Origin: Candidatus Jidaibacter sp.
GTDB lineage: Bacteria > Pseudomonadota > Alphaproteobacteria > Rickettsiales > Midichloriaceae
Assembly: GCA_021298045.1 (NCBI GenBank)
Contig: JAJTHY010000096.1
Span: forward strand, 1-11,923
Direction of reading: 5' to 3'
DNA: 11,923 nucleotides
Made by a program: the position numbers and the translations under genes
Shown here: in pieces, positions 6,884 through 11,923 of the stretch
Position numbering within the stretch: position 1 is the stretch's first letter
Layout of the letters: every line of letters starts with the position of its first letter
The notes under the pieces: model-generated
Databases searched by the model: none
Told to the model about the DNA's origin: nothing
The model's input: only the letters and a program-made list of their open reading frames with translations

Positions 6884-7942
6884 CTACCCTCCTCTGCGTT
6901 CAAAGTCAATCCTTGGGTCCACAATCATATAAGCGATGTCGGTTAACAGATTGGCAATTAAACCAATTAGGGTAAATATATAAAGAGCCCCGAAGACAAC
7001 TGGATAGTCGCGCCCCACAGCAGATTCATAGCTTAAAAGGCCTATGCCATCTAGAGAAAATATGATTTCGATCAGCAAGGAACCAGTAATGAACACTTTG
7101 ATTAAAGCATCTGGAATACTGGTGATAACAATAAGCATCGCATTTCTGAAAACATGCCCATATAAAATTTGGTTTTCTGAAAGACCTTTGGCGCGTGCTG
7201 TAATTACATATTGTTTGTGAATTTCTTCCAAGAACGAATTCTTTGTTAGCATGGTGATAGTTGCGAAGCCAGCAATTGCAAGAGTTAGCGTAGGTAGAAC
7301 CATATGCCATGCATAGTCTTTTACTTTGCCTATCGCACTGAGAGAGTCCCAATTATGAGATATAATACCACGTATAGGAAAATAGGAGAAAGGCCCATCG
7401 CCAGCGAATAATAATAGCAGAATTATCGCAACCAAAAAGCTCGGCAAAGCGTAGGCAAAAGCGATGATGAAACTAGTCCAGCCATCAAATGCTTCACCAT
7501 TTTTCATTGCTTTTTTGATCCCAAGTGGAATGGAAACCAAATATATAATCAGTGTTGACCAAAGCCCTAGTGAGAGTGAGATGGGAATCTTTTCTAGTAT
7601 GAGATCCCCCACCTGCTTATTATGGAAATAGCTGTGCCCTAAATCGAAAGAAAGATAGTTTTTTATCATAATCCACAAACGTTGGTGTGGTGGTTTGTCA
7701 AACCCATAAAGCTTTTTGATATATGTTACCAGCTCGTCATCCAAACCCTTGGAGGCTTTAAATTGCTTAACTGCAGAAACGCGACCGTTAACAGATTCTG
7801 ATTGCTGAAGATCTCGAATACTTGCAAGCGTCATCTCCACAGGCCCGCCTGGAGCTAATTGCACAATGGCAAAGTTGATTATTATAATGAACAAAAGAGT
7901 TGGGAATATAAGTAAAATGCGTTTCAGAATGTAATTTAGCAT
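6884..7942 (-). CDS. yejB: Oligopeptide ABC transporter inner-membrane permease YejB
   Basis: YejB is one of two channel subunits (with YejE) of the YejABEF-type peptide importer in the inner membrane. The 352-residue product starts with the family N-terminus (MLNYILKRILLIFPTLL, span about 8-30, then VQLAPGGPVE). Further spans are near 124-145, 155-180, 212-233, 270-293 and 315-340. The EAA loop that contacts the ATPase is visible at about 245-264 (YVITARAKGLSENQILYGHV), followed by the FRNA motif. It ends in VDPRIDFERRGG, like YejB proteins. Length is normal and the frame is intact. The ATG at 7942 has a modest AGG upstream at suitable spacing. yejE, yejF and yejA, normally adjacent, are absent: upstream is an ankyrin-like gene and downstream a porin. 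The partner genes must be elsewhere, or the subunit is orphaned. Confidence 0.93.
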   Translation of the reverse strand: MLNYILKRILLIFPTLLFIIIINFAIVQLAPGGPVEMTLASIRDLQQSESVNGRVSAVKQFKASKGLDDELVTYIKKLYGFDKPPHQRLWIMIKNYLSFDLGHSYFHNKQVGDLILEKIPISLSLGLWSTLIIYLVSIPLGIKKAMKNGEAFDGWTSFIIAFAYALPSFLVAIILLLLFAGDGPFSYFPIRGIISHNWDSLSAIGKVKDYAWHMVLPTLTLAIAGFATITMLTKNSFLEEIHKQYVITARAKGLSENQILYGHVFRNAMLIVITSIPDALIKVFITGSLLIEIIFSLDGIGLLSYESAVGRDYPVVFGALYIFTLIGLIANLLTDIAYMIVDPRIDFERRGG

Positions 7943-8042
7943 TACGCCTGTTATGAAATATGCTACTGAGTAAAACTTACAGTATTAATATCCTTTTCAC
8001 AAAATAAATTTTGCATACGTTTTAGCGTTTGCTTAAATGCCA

Positions 8043-9560
8043 TCAAGTCTTCTTTTTGTTGATATTCAAGTACTTGTATAAAAGCCTACAAAAGAGTGGC
8101 AGTATAACAGAGTCAGCCAAAGAAATAGCTAAAGCTACATACACCAGCAGTTGTTCTGAGTCTATAGATACCCATTGCTTCTTTGGCAAAAAATTGACCA
8201 GTATAAGCCCAATTCCAACCAATCCCGCCATTAGCAGGGTTGTTATTGATAGAGTCAAAGCTTTGTTGGTATCCATAATACGTAAAGAATCTTGGGTTTT
8301 AGGGCCTCCAGGCACACCAGGCAAAGAGATGAATATTGCACTCATTATAAAACTTATGGTAGCTTCTCTATCTATAAAACCATAGGCCCGCTCAGTAAGC
8401 ACTGCATTTATGCCTGCTGTTGTTAAGACCATTAAGGCCGCAGGCACCGCTCCTGTGGGTATACCAAACCCCATAAGAGCTTGTCTAATATACATAGTCC
8501 CAATACCACTGAATGCCACAGCAGCTAAAAAGGCCAACGCTGTGAATACAAAATTTATTATTCCAGCCCCTATTAGGTTAAACTTGCCCGCATACATAGC
8601 TGCAGACCATTTTTTTAATTCCTCTTTTTGTTCATCTGTAAGCCCCTTAACATTATCCCCCCCCTTATCTGTAACCTGTTGGTCAAGCACATTTTTTATT
8701 TCGGCTTTTGTGGAAGCATTTAACGCTTCCAGATTTGGCAATTGGTCCTTTGCCACAATTGACTCTAAGCAGCTTTCATCACTACTTTGGTTTCTCCACT
8801 TTAATATTTCAGGTTCGCATTCCAATAATATCCTGATGACTTTATCATTGCTAAGCTCTGATGCTTTCTGCAGTAGCAGTGCTCCCAATAATCCATGTTT
8901 AATTTCCGATGAATTGGAAAAACAAGAAAATTCTTCCCATGTAATAATACTGTTTAACTTGATGCGAGAATTGTCATGCTTTAACAAAATGTTACACATT
9001 TCTGTATACCTAAGGTCTAAACTTAGCAAAAGCGTCGGCAATAATGGTTGAAGGATATATGTTTTTTTCAGAGAATGCTCTAGGGGACAAAACACTAAAA
9101 TTTTTTCCTGAAGGTTAATCTTTGTTAAAAGGCTTTTCACTATATCGTGTCTGTTGTTATATACCGCTACGGTAAATGCCACAGCCCAGATTGGTCCTGC
9201 AATTGTATATTGATTGCGAGTGGTTAACACGCAGTATGAGTTATCTTTTTCCATGCTAACGCTTGCTATTGCTTCGCCAACATTGCTGGCAATCTTCCTG
9301 ACTATATCCTCAGCTGCTGGGTCATTATACCAACAAGCGTAAAGGCCTATGCCACTTTCGTACTCTTTTCCATGTTTAAACAATACAGGCATGCCCTTAA
9401 TCTTGCGTATAAATGCAAGTCTCTGTTTGTGTATAATTTTTATAATACCTTCTATCTCTTTCACATTTTTGCTTCTTGTTTCCAAAGACGTGGAAGCTGC
9501 ACCTAGCTCTCCAGCTAGGGCAGACTCCGAACCTGTTGTTGTGATATCTTGATCTTTCAT
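8043..9560 (-). CDS. Ankyrin-like protein with a C-terminal multi-span membrane domain
   Basis: No family is recognised with confidence. The 505 residues fall in two halves. Residues about 120-250 hold three helical segments of ankyrin-repeat type, each with a small-residue/Leu helix followed by ...(D/T)(I/E)(V/M)..LL: 123-147 (AVYNNRHDIVKSLL), 171-196 and 223-250 (NDKVIRILLECEP). They are degenerate, without clear TPLH motifs. Residues about 328-353, 367-388, 400-415, 434-457 and 470-490 are hydrophobic and look like four or five membrane spans; the chain ends NINKKKT. A charged linker with an 8-G tract (residues 299-302) joins the halves. The ATG at 9560 is preceded by CAGG/GGGA-type ribosome sequences. 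Ankyrin-like proteins are often host-interaction effectors in intracellular bacteria, but the membrane half suggests this one stays in the bacterial envelope. yejB follows about 100 bp downstream. Confidence 0.85.
   Translation of the reverse strand: MKDQDITTTGSESALAGELGAASTSLETRSKNVKEIEGIIKIIHKQRLAFIRKIKGMPVLFKHGKEYESGIGLYACWYNDPAAEDIVRKIASNVGEAIASVSMEKDNSYCVLTTRNQYTIAGPIWAVAFTVAVYNNRHDIVKSLLTKINLQEKILVFCPLEHSLKKTYILQPLLPTLLLSLDLRYTEMCNILLKHDNSRIKLNSIITWEEFSCFSNSSEIKHGLLGALLLQKASELSNDKVIRILLECEPEILKWRNQSSDESCLESIVAKDQLPNLEALNASTKAEIKNVLDQQVTDKGGDNVKGLTDEQKEELKKWSAAMYAGKFNLIGAGIINFVFTALAFLAAVAFSGIGTMYIRQALMGFGIPTGAVPAALMVLTTAGINAVLTERAYGFIDREATISFIMSAIFISLPGVPGGPKTQDSLRIMDTNKALTLSITTLLMAGLVGIGLILVNFLPKKQWVSIDSEQLLVYVALAISLADSVILPLFCRLLYKYLNINKKKT
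8657..8664 (-). repeat. Eight-G homopolymer at the domain boundary of the ankyrin-like protein
   Basis: Eight consecutive C on the plus strand give AAG GGG GGG GAT on the coding strand (Lys299-Gly-Gly-Asp302). The tract lies in the hydrophilic linker between the ankyrin-like half and the membrane half, so a slip of one base would cut off all membrane spans. Confidence 0.9.
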
Positions 9561-9607
9561 AAACCTGCTTCCCGCAAATATATTTTATCCCCTAAAATTG
9601 AATGCGG

Positions 9608-9678
9608 TCGTCCCTGCGCAGGCAGGGATCTCAAGTTTTACCTGGGGACCCGCAAGATCCCGGCATGCGCGAGGACGA
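9608..9678. repeat. GC-rich 71-bp inverted-repeat element
   Basis: The left arm (9608-9631, TCGTCCCTGCGCAGGCAGGG...) pairs with the right arm (9654-9678; minus strand TCGTCCTCGCGCATGCCGGG...) with a few mismatches. The left arm also folds on itself: TCCCTGC (9611-9617) with GCAGGGA (9622-9628). The segment is far richer in GC than its AT-rich flanks. It resembles the 'cgtc-ccGCGCAGGCgGG' palindromic elements common in the intergenic DNA of Rickettsiales and other alphaproteobacteria (recollection, not a search). It lies between the ferritin-like gene and the ankyrin-like gene. Confidence 0.72.
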
Positions 9679-9728
9679 TATCTCATGCATACTAAACTTT
9701 TTGTAAAACCTATTTTGCAACAGGTACT

Positions 9729-10172
9729 TTAAATGACGCTTTCCATCCATGCCTTATGCCTTTTTTCATCTTCTAATCCACGTTTAATTATATCCTTTGC
9801 ATCATCCCATCTGTCATCACGTCCATGCATTTTTTCATAAGCAGTATTAGTGTCTTTCTCATTGTCTAACATTGCTTTGATTATCATGTCATCTCCTATA
9901 AGGTTAGCGAGCACCACCTTTCCTTTAGTAATCCACTGCTTGCCCATACTTGGTCCAGCAGGAGGTGTTTCGCCGTGCTTTTCCACCAAATCACCTAACT
10001 CTTCTATATGCCTCTTATGGTCATGCATAAATTCTTTCAACTTCGCCTTATATTCATCACTATCCAATCTATTTATTGCCGCCTCGTATGCTTCAACTGC
10101 ATCGTAATCCAGTTCAATTAGATCTTTTACTGCATCTATAAAATTCGTCTGAGTCCCTACAAAAGTTGTCAT
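9729..10172 (-). CDS. Ferritin-like four-helix-bundle protein (DUF2383/PA2169-type)
   Basis: The 147-residue product resembles the DUF2383 ('PA2169 family four-helix-bundle') group within the ferritin-like superfamily, small cytosolic proteins often induced by stress. Four helices are evident: about 8-36, 39-67, 84-115 and 118-146. Possible metal ligands sit where the superfamily has them: E27 (DYDAVEAYE), H52/H55 followed by E58 (HDHKRHIEEL), E105 (DNEKDTNTAYE) and E136/H139 (EDEKRHKAW). The start is the ATG at 10172, fixed by a perfect AGGAGG 5 nt upstream. The frame stays open back to 10340, but that part lies inside an inverted repeat and is not expected to be translated as part of this protein. 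The upstream same-strand neighbour is a secreted protein with an equally strong ribosome site, suggesting a co-expressed, highly translated pair. No partner defines a substrate. Confidence 0.85.
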   Translation of the reverse strand: MTTFVGTQTNFIDAVKDLIELDYDAVEAYEAAINRLDSDEYKAKLKEFMHDHKRHIEELGDLVEKHGETPPAGPSMGKQWITKGKVVLANLIGDDMIIKAMLDNEKDTNTAYEKMHGRDDRWDDAKDIIKRGLEDEKRHKAWMESVI

Positions 10173-10177
10173 GATAT

Positions 10178-10183
10178 CCTCCT
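10178..10183 (-). promoter_or_regulatory. AGGAGG ribosome site fixing the ferritin-like protein start
   Basis: The complement of CCTCCT gives AGGAGG, 5 nt upstream of the ATG at 10172. It decides this start over the upstream in-frame starts within the inverted repeat. Confidence 0.9.
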
Positions 10184-10205
10184 GCTTACTAAATAATATT
10201 AAAAC

Positions 10206-10389
10206 GTATGGGCCTGCAAAACTTACATTAGACCTCTTCGGAAACTCTACTTCTGCTGCAAATTGCGTTGTCGCTCCGGTACTCAAATCCTCATGTATAT
10301 TGAATACACTCCGGTCTTCCGTTCCGTGGGCTCCTTGCACTTTGCTACCAGAAGCGAGTTTCCAAAGAGGTCTATTTGAGGGCCCATGT
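10206..10389. repeat. ~184-bp inverted-repeat element between two genes
   Basis: The core arms 10229-10247 (TAGACCTCTTCGGAAACTC) and 10356-10374 are complementary at 18 of 19 positions. Weaker pairing continues inward to about 10266/10337 (CTTCTG, GCAAA blocks), and outward a TGGGCC/GGCCCA pair lies near 10209 and 10381. An 8-base-scale direct repeat, CTCCGGT, occurs at 10274 and 10309 inside. Minus-strand frames through it spell short peptides (AAEVEFPKRSN in one), which I recall from small predicted proteins in Rickettsiales, pointing to a dispersed repeat. It sits immediately after the stop codon of the secreted-protein gene (10399), so a transcript running into the ferritin-like gene would carry a large hairpin. 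Confidence 0.75.
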
Positions 10390-10398
10390 ACTCTGTAC

Positions 10399-10773
10399 TT
10401 ATTTTTTTGCTTCCGAATAATGACACGCCGTTGCTCCAGCTGCAGTAGCTGTAAAAACTACAACGTAGTTTCTGTCTATCAACATTGGGCCACATCTATT
10501 ATATATTGAAGGCATGCTAACCTTTCCTAGTACAGAAAACGTATTATCCTCGGGAAAAAGGTCATGTGATATTTCCACCTTTTTCTTTTCACCATGCTTT
10601 AGAATGTATTTCACATCCCACTTACTAGGTAGAACTGTTCCCTCTCCTGGTCCAAAGATAACTTCAAGTTCTTTTTTGTTGTCATTTACAACCTCTACCG
10701 TAGCTGCATTTGCAGAAGCGGCTAATAGGCCTGATATAATTAAAATCCCACCTATTCTTAACATCTTCTTCAT
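10399..10773 (-). CDS. Small secreted/periplasmic protein, 124 residues
   Basis: No family is recognised. A clear signal peptide opens the protein: MKKMLR, a hydrophobic core GGILIISGLLAAS, and probable cleavage after ANA (residue 23). The mature part of about 101 residues begins ATVEVVNDNKKELEV and looks beta-rich, with a Lys-rich turn (HGEKKKVEISHD) and two Cys (94 and 117) that could form a disulphide in the periplasm. The alternation of strands and the VNDNKKELEVIFGPGE opening suggest a small Ig-like or beta-sandwich fold, but that is a guess. The start is fixed by AGGAGG 6 nt upstream of the ATG at 10773. The ferritin-like gene follows on the same strand after a 226-bp gap that is mostly an inverted repeat. 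Confidence 0.82.
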   Translation of the reverse strand: MKKMLRIGGILIISGLLAASANAATVEVVNDNKKELEVIFGPGEGTVLPSKWDVKYILKHGEKKKVEISHDLFPEDNTFSVLGKVSMPSIYNRCGPMLIDRNYVVVFTATAAGATACHYSEAKK

Positions 10774-10779
10774 ACTAAT

Positions 10780-10785
10780 CCTCCT
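10780..10785 (-). promoter_or_regulatory. AGGAGG ribosome site of the secreted protein
   Basis: The complement of CCTCCT gives AGGAGG, 6 nt before the ATG at 10773. It is one of three such strong sites in a window where most genes have weak ones. Confidence 0.9.
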
Positions 10786-10867
10786 GTAATATATTAAGAG
10801 TTAATCTTATTAAAACCCTACCACAAAAGAATACACGTGCTAGTTGAAAAGTAGTGCGGAATTCTAC

Positions 10868-10896
10868 TTGAGGTTTTATTATTTTTATGATACAAT
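10868..10896 (+). promoter_or_regulatory. Sigma-70-type promoter of the HTH-receiver gene
   Basis: TTGAGG (10868-10873), a 17-base AT-rich spacer and TACAAT (10891-10896) form a good housekeeping promoter. Transcription would start near 10903, giving a leader of about 80 nt before the ATG at 10986. The leader contains a solo repeat end at 10937. The divergent secreted-protein gene must have its own promoter in 10774-10865; I could not fix it. Confidence 0.65.
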
Positions 10897-10936
10897 AGTG
10901 AATCTAAAGACAATATCCTATATCGTAATCAGCCGG

Positions 10937-10958
10937 TTATACCAAAGTTCATTCTTAA
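10937..10958 (+). repeat. Degenerate solo end of the MITE family in a 5' leader
   Basis: TTATACCAAAGTTCATTCTT resembles the end consensus TTATACCAAAACYCGTTCTA of the elements at 2784 and 5140, with a few differences. It lies in the predicted leader of the HTH-receiver gene, 28 bp before the ATG. It may be a remnant of an element or a small conserved site. Confidence 0.45.
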
Positions 10959-10971
10959 CTAGCATTGATTG

Positions 10972-10977
10972 AGGAGG
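10972..10977 (+). promoter_or_regulatory. AGGAGG ribosome site of the HTH-receiver gene
   Basis: AGGAGG lies 8 nt before the ATG at 10986. An in-frame TTG at 10965 lies upstream of this site, and would place it inside the coding sequence, so the ATG is the start. Confidence 0.88.
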
Positions 10978-10985
10978 GCATTTGT

Positions 10986-11693
10986 ATGGAGATTAACAAA
11001 CAAGATATATATATTGGCAGCAGCATACGCTGCATTCGGAAAAAGATGCAATTTAGTTTAAAACTTTTGGCACAGGAACTTAATGTATCGATACAGCAAT
11101 TACAAAAGTATGAGACAGCAAAGAACAAAGTTTCAGCAAGCCTTTTATATGAAATATCACGGATTTTTGAAGTGCCAATTGCGCGCTTTTTTCAAAATTT
11201 TGAACCAAGTAATATAGAGCAGCATAACTGTGGGTTTAATATATTGTTGATTGAAGATAATATTAATGACGAGCTGATAATACGCAAAGCTATAACCGAT
11301 TTTCCGGAGAAGACTAATCTTTATTGTGTAAAGGATGGTCATAAAGCATTAGAATTTTTCTGTAGCCTTCATAATGTAGCATGCAGAGGCTGCATTCAAC
11401 CCGACATAGTACTGCTTGAGTTAAATCTCGCTAAGACTGATGGACTGGATATCTTAAAAAATATTAAGAGGGACAGGCAGTTAAACTCTACGCCAGTAGT
11501 GCTGCTGACCGATAGAGAAAATACTGATGACATGAACTCATCTTATAACCTGCACGCAGGTGGATTGGTTGTGAAATCATGCTCTGCAGACGGGCTGAAG
11601 ACCCAAGTGCATAATTTATTAAGTTATTGGGCGCAACTAGTAACATTGCCAAAACAACATCACTTGACTGACTCCCCTTCTGACAACAATTGA
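10986..11693 (+). CDS. XRE helix-turn-helix / Rcp1-type receiver fusion with Glu in place of the phospho-acceptor Asp
   Basis: The 235-residue product joins two domains. Residues about 7-70 form an XRE/Cro-type helix-turn-helix with the alphaproteobacterial pattern (IYIGSSIRCIRKK..., LAQELNVSIQQLQKYE, FEVPIARFF), so it should bind DNA. Residues about 84-215 form a response-regulator receiver most like the Rcp1 type: ILLIEDN with the acidic pair E90/D91, VKDGHKALEFF, GLDILKNIKRD, PVVLLT with the switch Thr175, the conserved Lys197, and a C-terminal SYWAQL. The phospho-acceptor position, normally D in LLDLNLP, is E145 (LLELNL), and the Pro after Lys197 is Ser. The receiver may thus be fixed in an active-like state or respond to something other than phosphate. 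The order, DNA-binding domain first, is the reverse of most response regulators. No histidine kinase is nearby. The start is set by AGGAGG at 10972. Confidence 0.9.
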   Translation: MEINKQDIYIGSSIRCIRKKMQFSLKLLAQELNVSIQQLQKYETAKNKVSASLLYEISRIFEVPIARFFQNFEPSNIEQHNCGFNILLIEDNINDELIIRKAITDFPEKTNLYCVKDGHKALEFFCSLHNVACRGCIQPDIVLLELNLAKTDGLDILKNIKRDRQLNSTPVVLLTDRENTDDMNSSYNLHAGGLVVKSCSADGLKTQVHNLLSYWAQLVTLPKQHHLTDSPSDNN

Positions 11694-11702
11694 CATTGCG
11701 GC

Positions 11703-11734
11703 ATGGTCACTAAAAAGTCAAAAAGACTGACCAT
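11703..11734 (+). other. Hairpin downstream of the HTH-receiver gene
   Basis: ATGGTCA (11703-11709) pairs with TGACCAT (11728-11734), with an alternative inner AGTC/GACT stem around AAAAA. It starts 10 bp after the stop codon. No T-run follows, so it is not a standard Rho-independent terminator, but it could protect the mRNA 3' end or mark a Rho-dependent stop. Confidence 0.4.
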
Positions 11735-11754
11735 ATCAGAACGCGGAGAGAACC

Positions 11755-11886
11755 ATGGAAAGCAGGCTAACAGATTCATTTATTTTAAGAGAAAAGATTT
11801 TTATTTTTTATATTGACTCGGCGGCAATTAGAGAACCAAAACCCATTCTAAACTCAACACTTATACCTCGCCTCGAAAAAATATAG
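11755..11886 (+). CDS. Possible 43-residue small ORF running into a repeat
   Basis: An ATG at 11755 with GGAGAG 4 nt upstream opens a 43-codon frame ending at TAG 11884-11886. The first 27 residues (starting MESRLTDSFILREKIF) come from unique DNA; the rest, from about 11835, is encoded by the MITE copy. It could be a gene cut short by element insertion, a small real gene, or chance. The good ribosome site is the only positive evidence. Confidence 0.25.
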   Translation: MESRLTDSFILREKIFIFYIDSAAIREPKPILNSTLIPRLEKI

Positions 11887-11923
11887 TAAAGCACTTTTTA
11901 CTCTTCCCAAATCTTTCCAATAC
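11835..11923 (-). repeat. Inverted, window-truncated copy of the 2784-2916 element
   Basis: Read left to right, this segment aligns with the minus strand of 2916 to about 2824: ACCAAAACCCATTCTAAACT, then the CTCGCCT-GAAAAAATATA block, then GCACTTTTT-CTCTTCCCAAAT and TTTCCAATAC at the window end. There are scattered substitutions and a 3-base gap. The outer TTATA of the end is degraded here (GAGA). The element presumably continues about 40 bp past the window. Confidence 0.8.

Noticed and set aside
6670..6975. 101-codon plus-strand frame after the porin leader
   Set aside because: It overlaps the yejB 3' end antisense, has no Shine-Dalgarno, and covers the likely porin promoter.
7026..7352. 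108-codon minus-strand frame inside yejB
   Set aside because: Out-of-frame shadow of yejB; Cys/Ser/Asn-rich nonsense translation.
8410..9051. 213-codon plus-strand open frame
   Set aside because: It lies entirely antisense to the ankyrin-like gene; the sequence is Ser/Asn/Ala-biased as expected for the shadow of a real gene, with no ribosome site.
10173..10340. N-terminal extension of the ferritin-like protein
   Set aside because: The extension is encoded by an inverted repeat, while a perfect AGGAGG sits before the internal ATG at 10172 that matches the family N-terminus.
10283..10495. 70-codon minus-strand frame
   Set aside because: It overlaps the secreted-protein gene in another frame and then runs through the inverted repeat; no ribosome site.
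11703..11734. Rho-independent terminator after the HTH-receiver gene
   Set aside because: The stem is present but no T-run follows on the plus strand, so it is listed only as a hairpin.
1..11923. CRISPR array, tRNA, rRNA, transposase or phage genes
   Set aside because: No regularly spaced direct repeats, no tRNA-like cloverleaf, and no transposase or phage-type protein among the frames; the repeats seen are inverted-repeat elements without coding capacity.

Overview
The window looks like a chromosomal segment of an AT-rich, host-associated alphaproteobacterium. A flagellated member of the Rickettsiales (Midichloriaceae-like) is my best guess. The reasons are moderate to low GC, the flagellar genes flgD and fliK, a GatCAB-type gatB, an orphan yejB, an ankyrin-like membrane protein, an alphaproteobacterial-type XRE helix-turn-helix domain, and intergenic regions filled with small palindromic repeats. 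The assignment is inference from gene content; there is no rRNA or tRNA gene in the window to settle it.

Layout. All genes between 143 and 10773 lie on the minus strand. From right to left they are: a small secreted protein (10399-10773), a ferritin-like four-helix-bundle protein (9729-10172), a 505-residue ankyrin-like/multi-membrane-span protein (8043-9560), the peptide ABC permease yejB (6884-7942), an outer-membrane porin with its own hairpin terminator (5307-6590), an unrecognised 198-residue protein (4460-5056), gatB (2927-4381), and the flagellar pair fliK-flgD (976-2541 and 143-973). The only confident plus-strand gene is at 10986-11693. It encodes an XRE helix-turn-helix domain fused to an Rcp1-type response-regulator receiver whose phospho-acceptor aspartate reads as glutamate.

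Regulation. A match to the sigma-54 consensus (TGGCACG-N4-TTGCT) sits about 30 bp upstream of fliK, at a spacing that gives a roughly 20-nt leader. This suggests late, hook-stage flagellar control of fliK-flgD. A good sigma-70-type promoter (TTGAGG-17-TACAAT) precedes the HTH-receiver gene. Three genes (10773, 10172 and 10986) have AGGAGG ribosome sites, while most others have weak ones.

Repeats. Four kinds of inverted-repeat element fill the intergenic DNA. Two related MITE-like elements lie back to back between fliK and gatB, and one of them has a second, inverted copy running off the right end of the window. Single ends of the same family lie at 5140 and 10937. A GC-rich 71-bp inverted repeat lies at 9608-9678. 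An inverted repeat of about 184 bp separates the secreted-protein and ferritin-like genes. Two runs of eight G (coding strand), one in flgD and one at the domain boundary of the ankyrin-like membrane protein, are candidate slippage sites. I see no CRISPR, tRNA, rRNA, transposase or phage gene.
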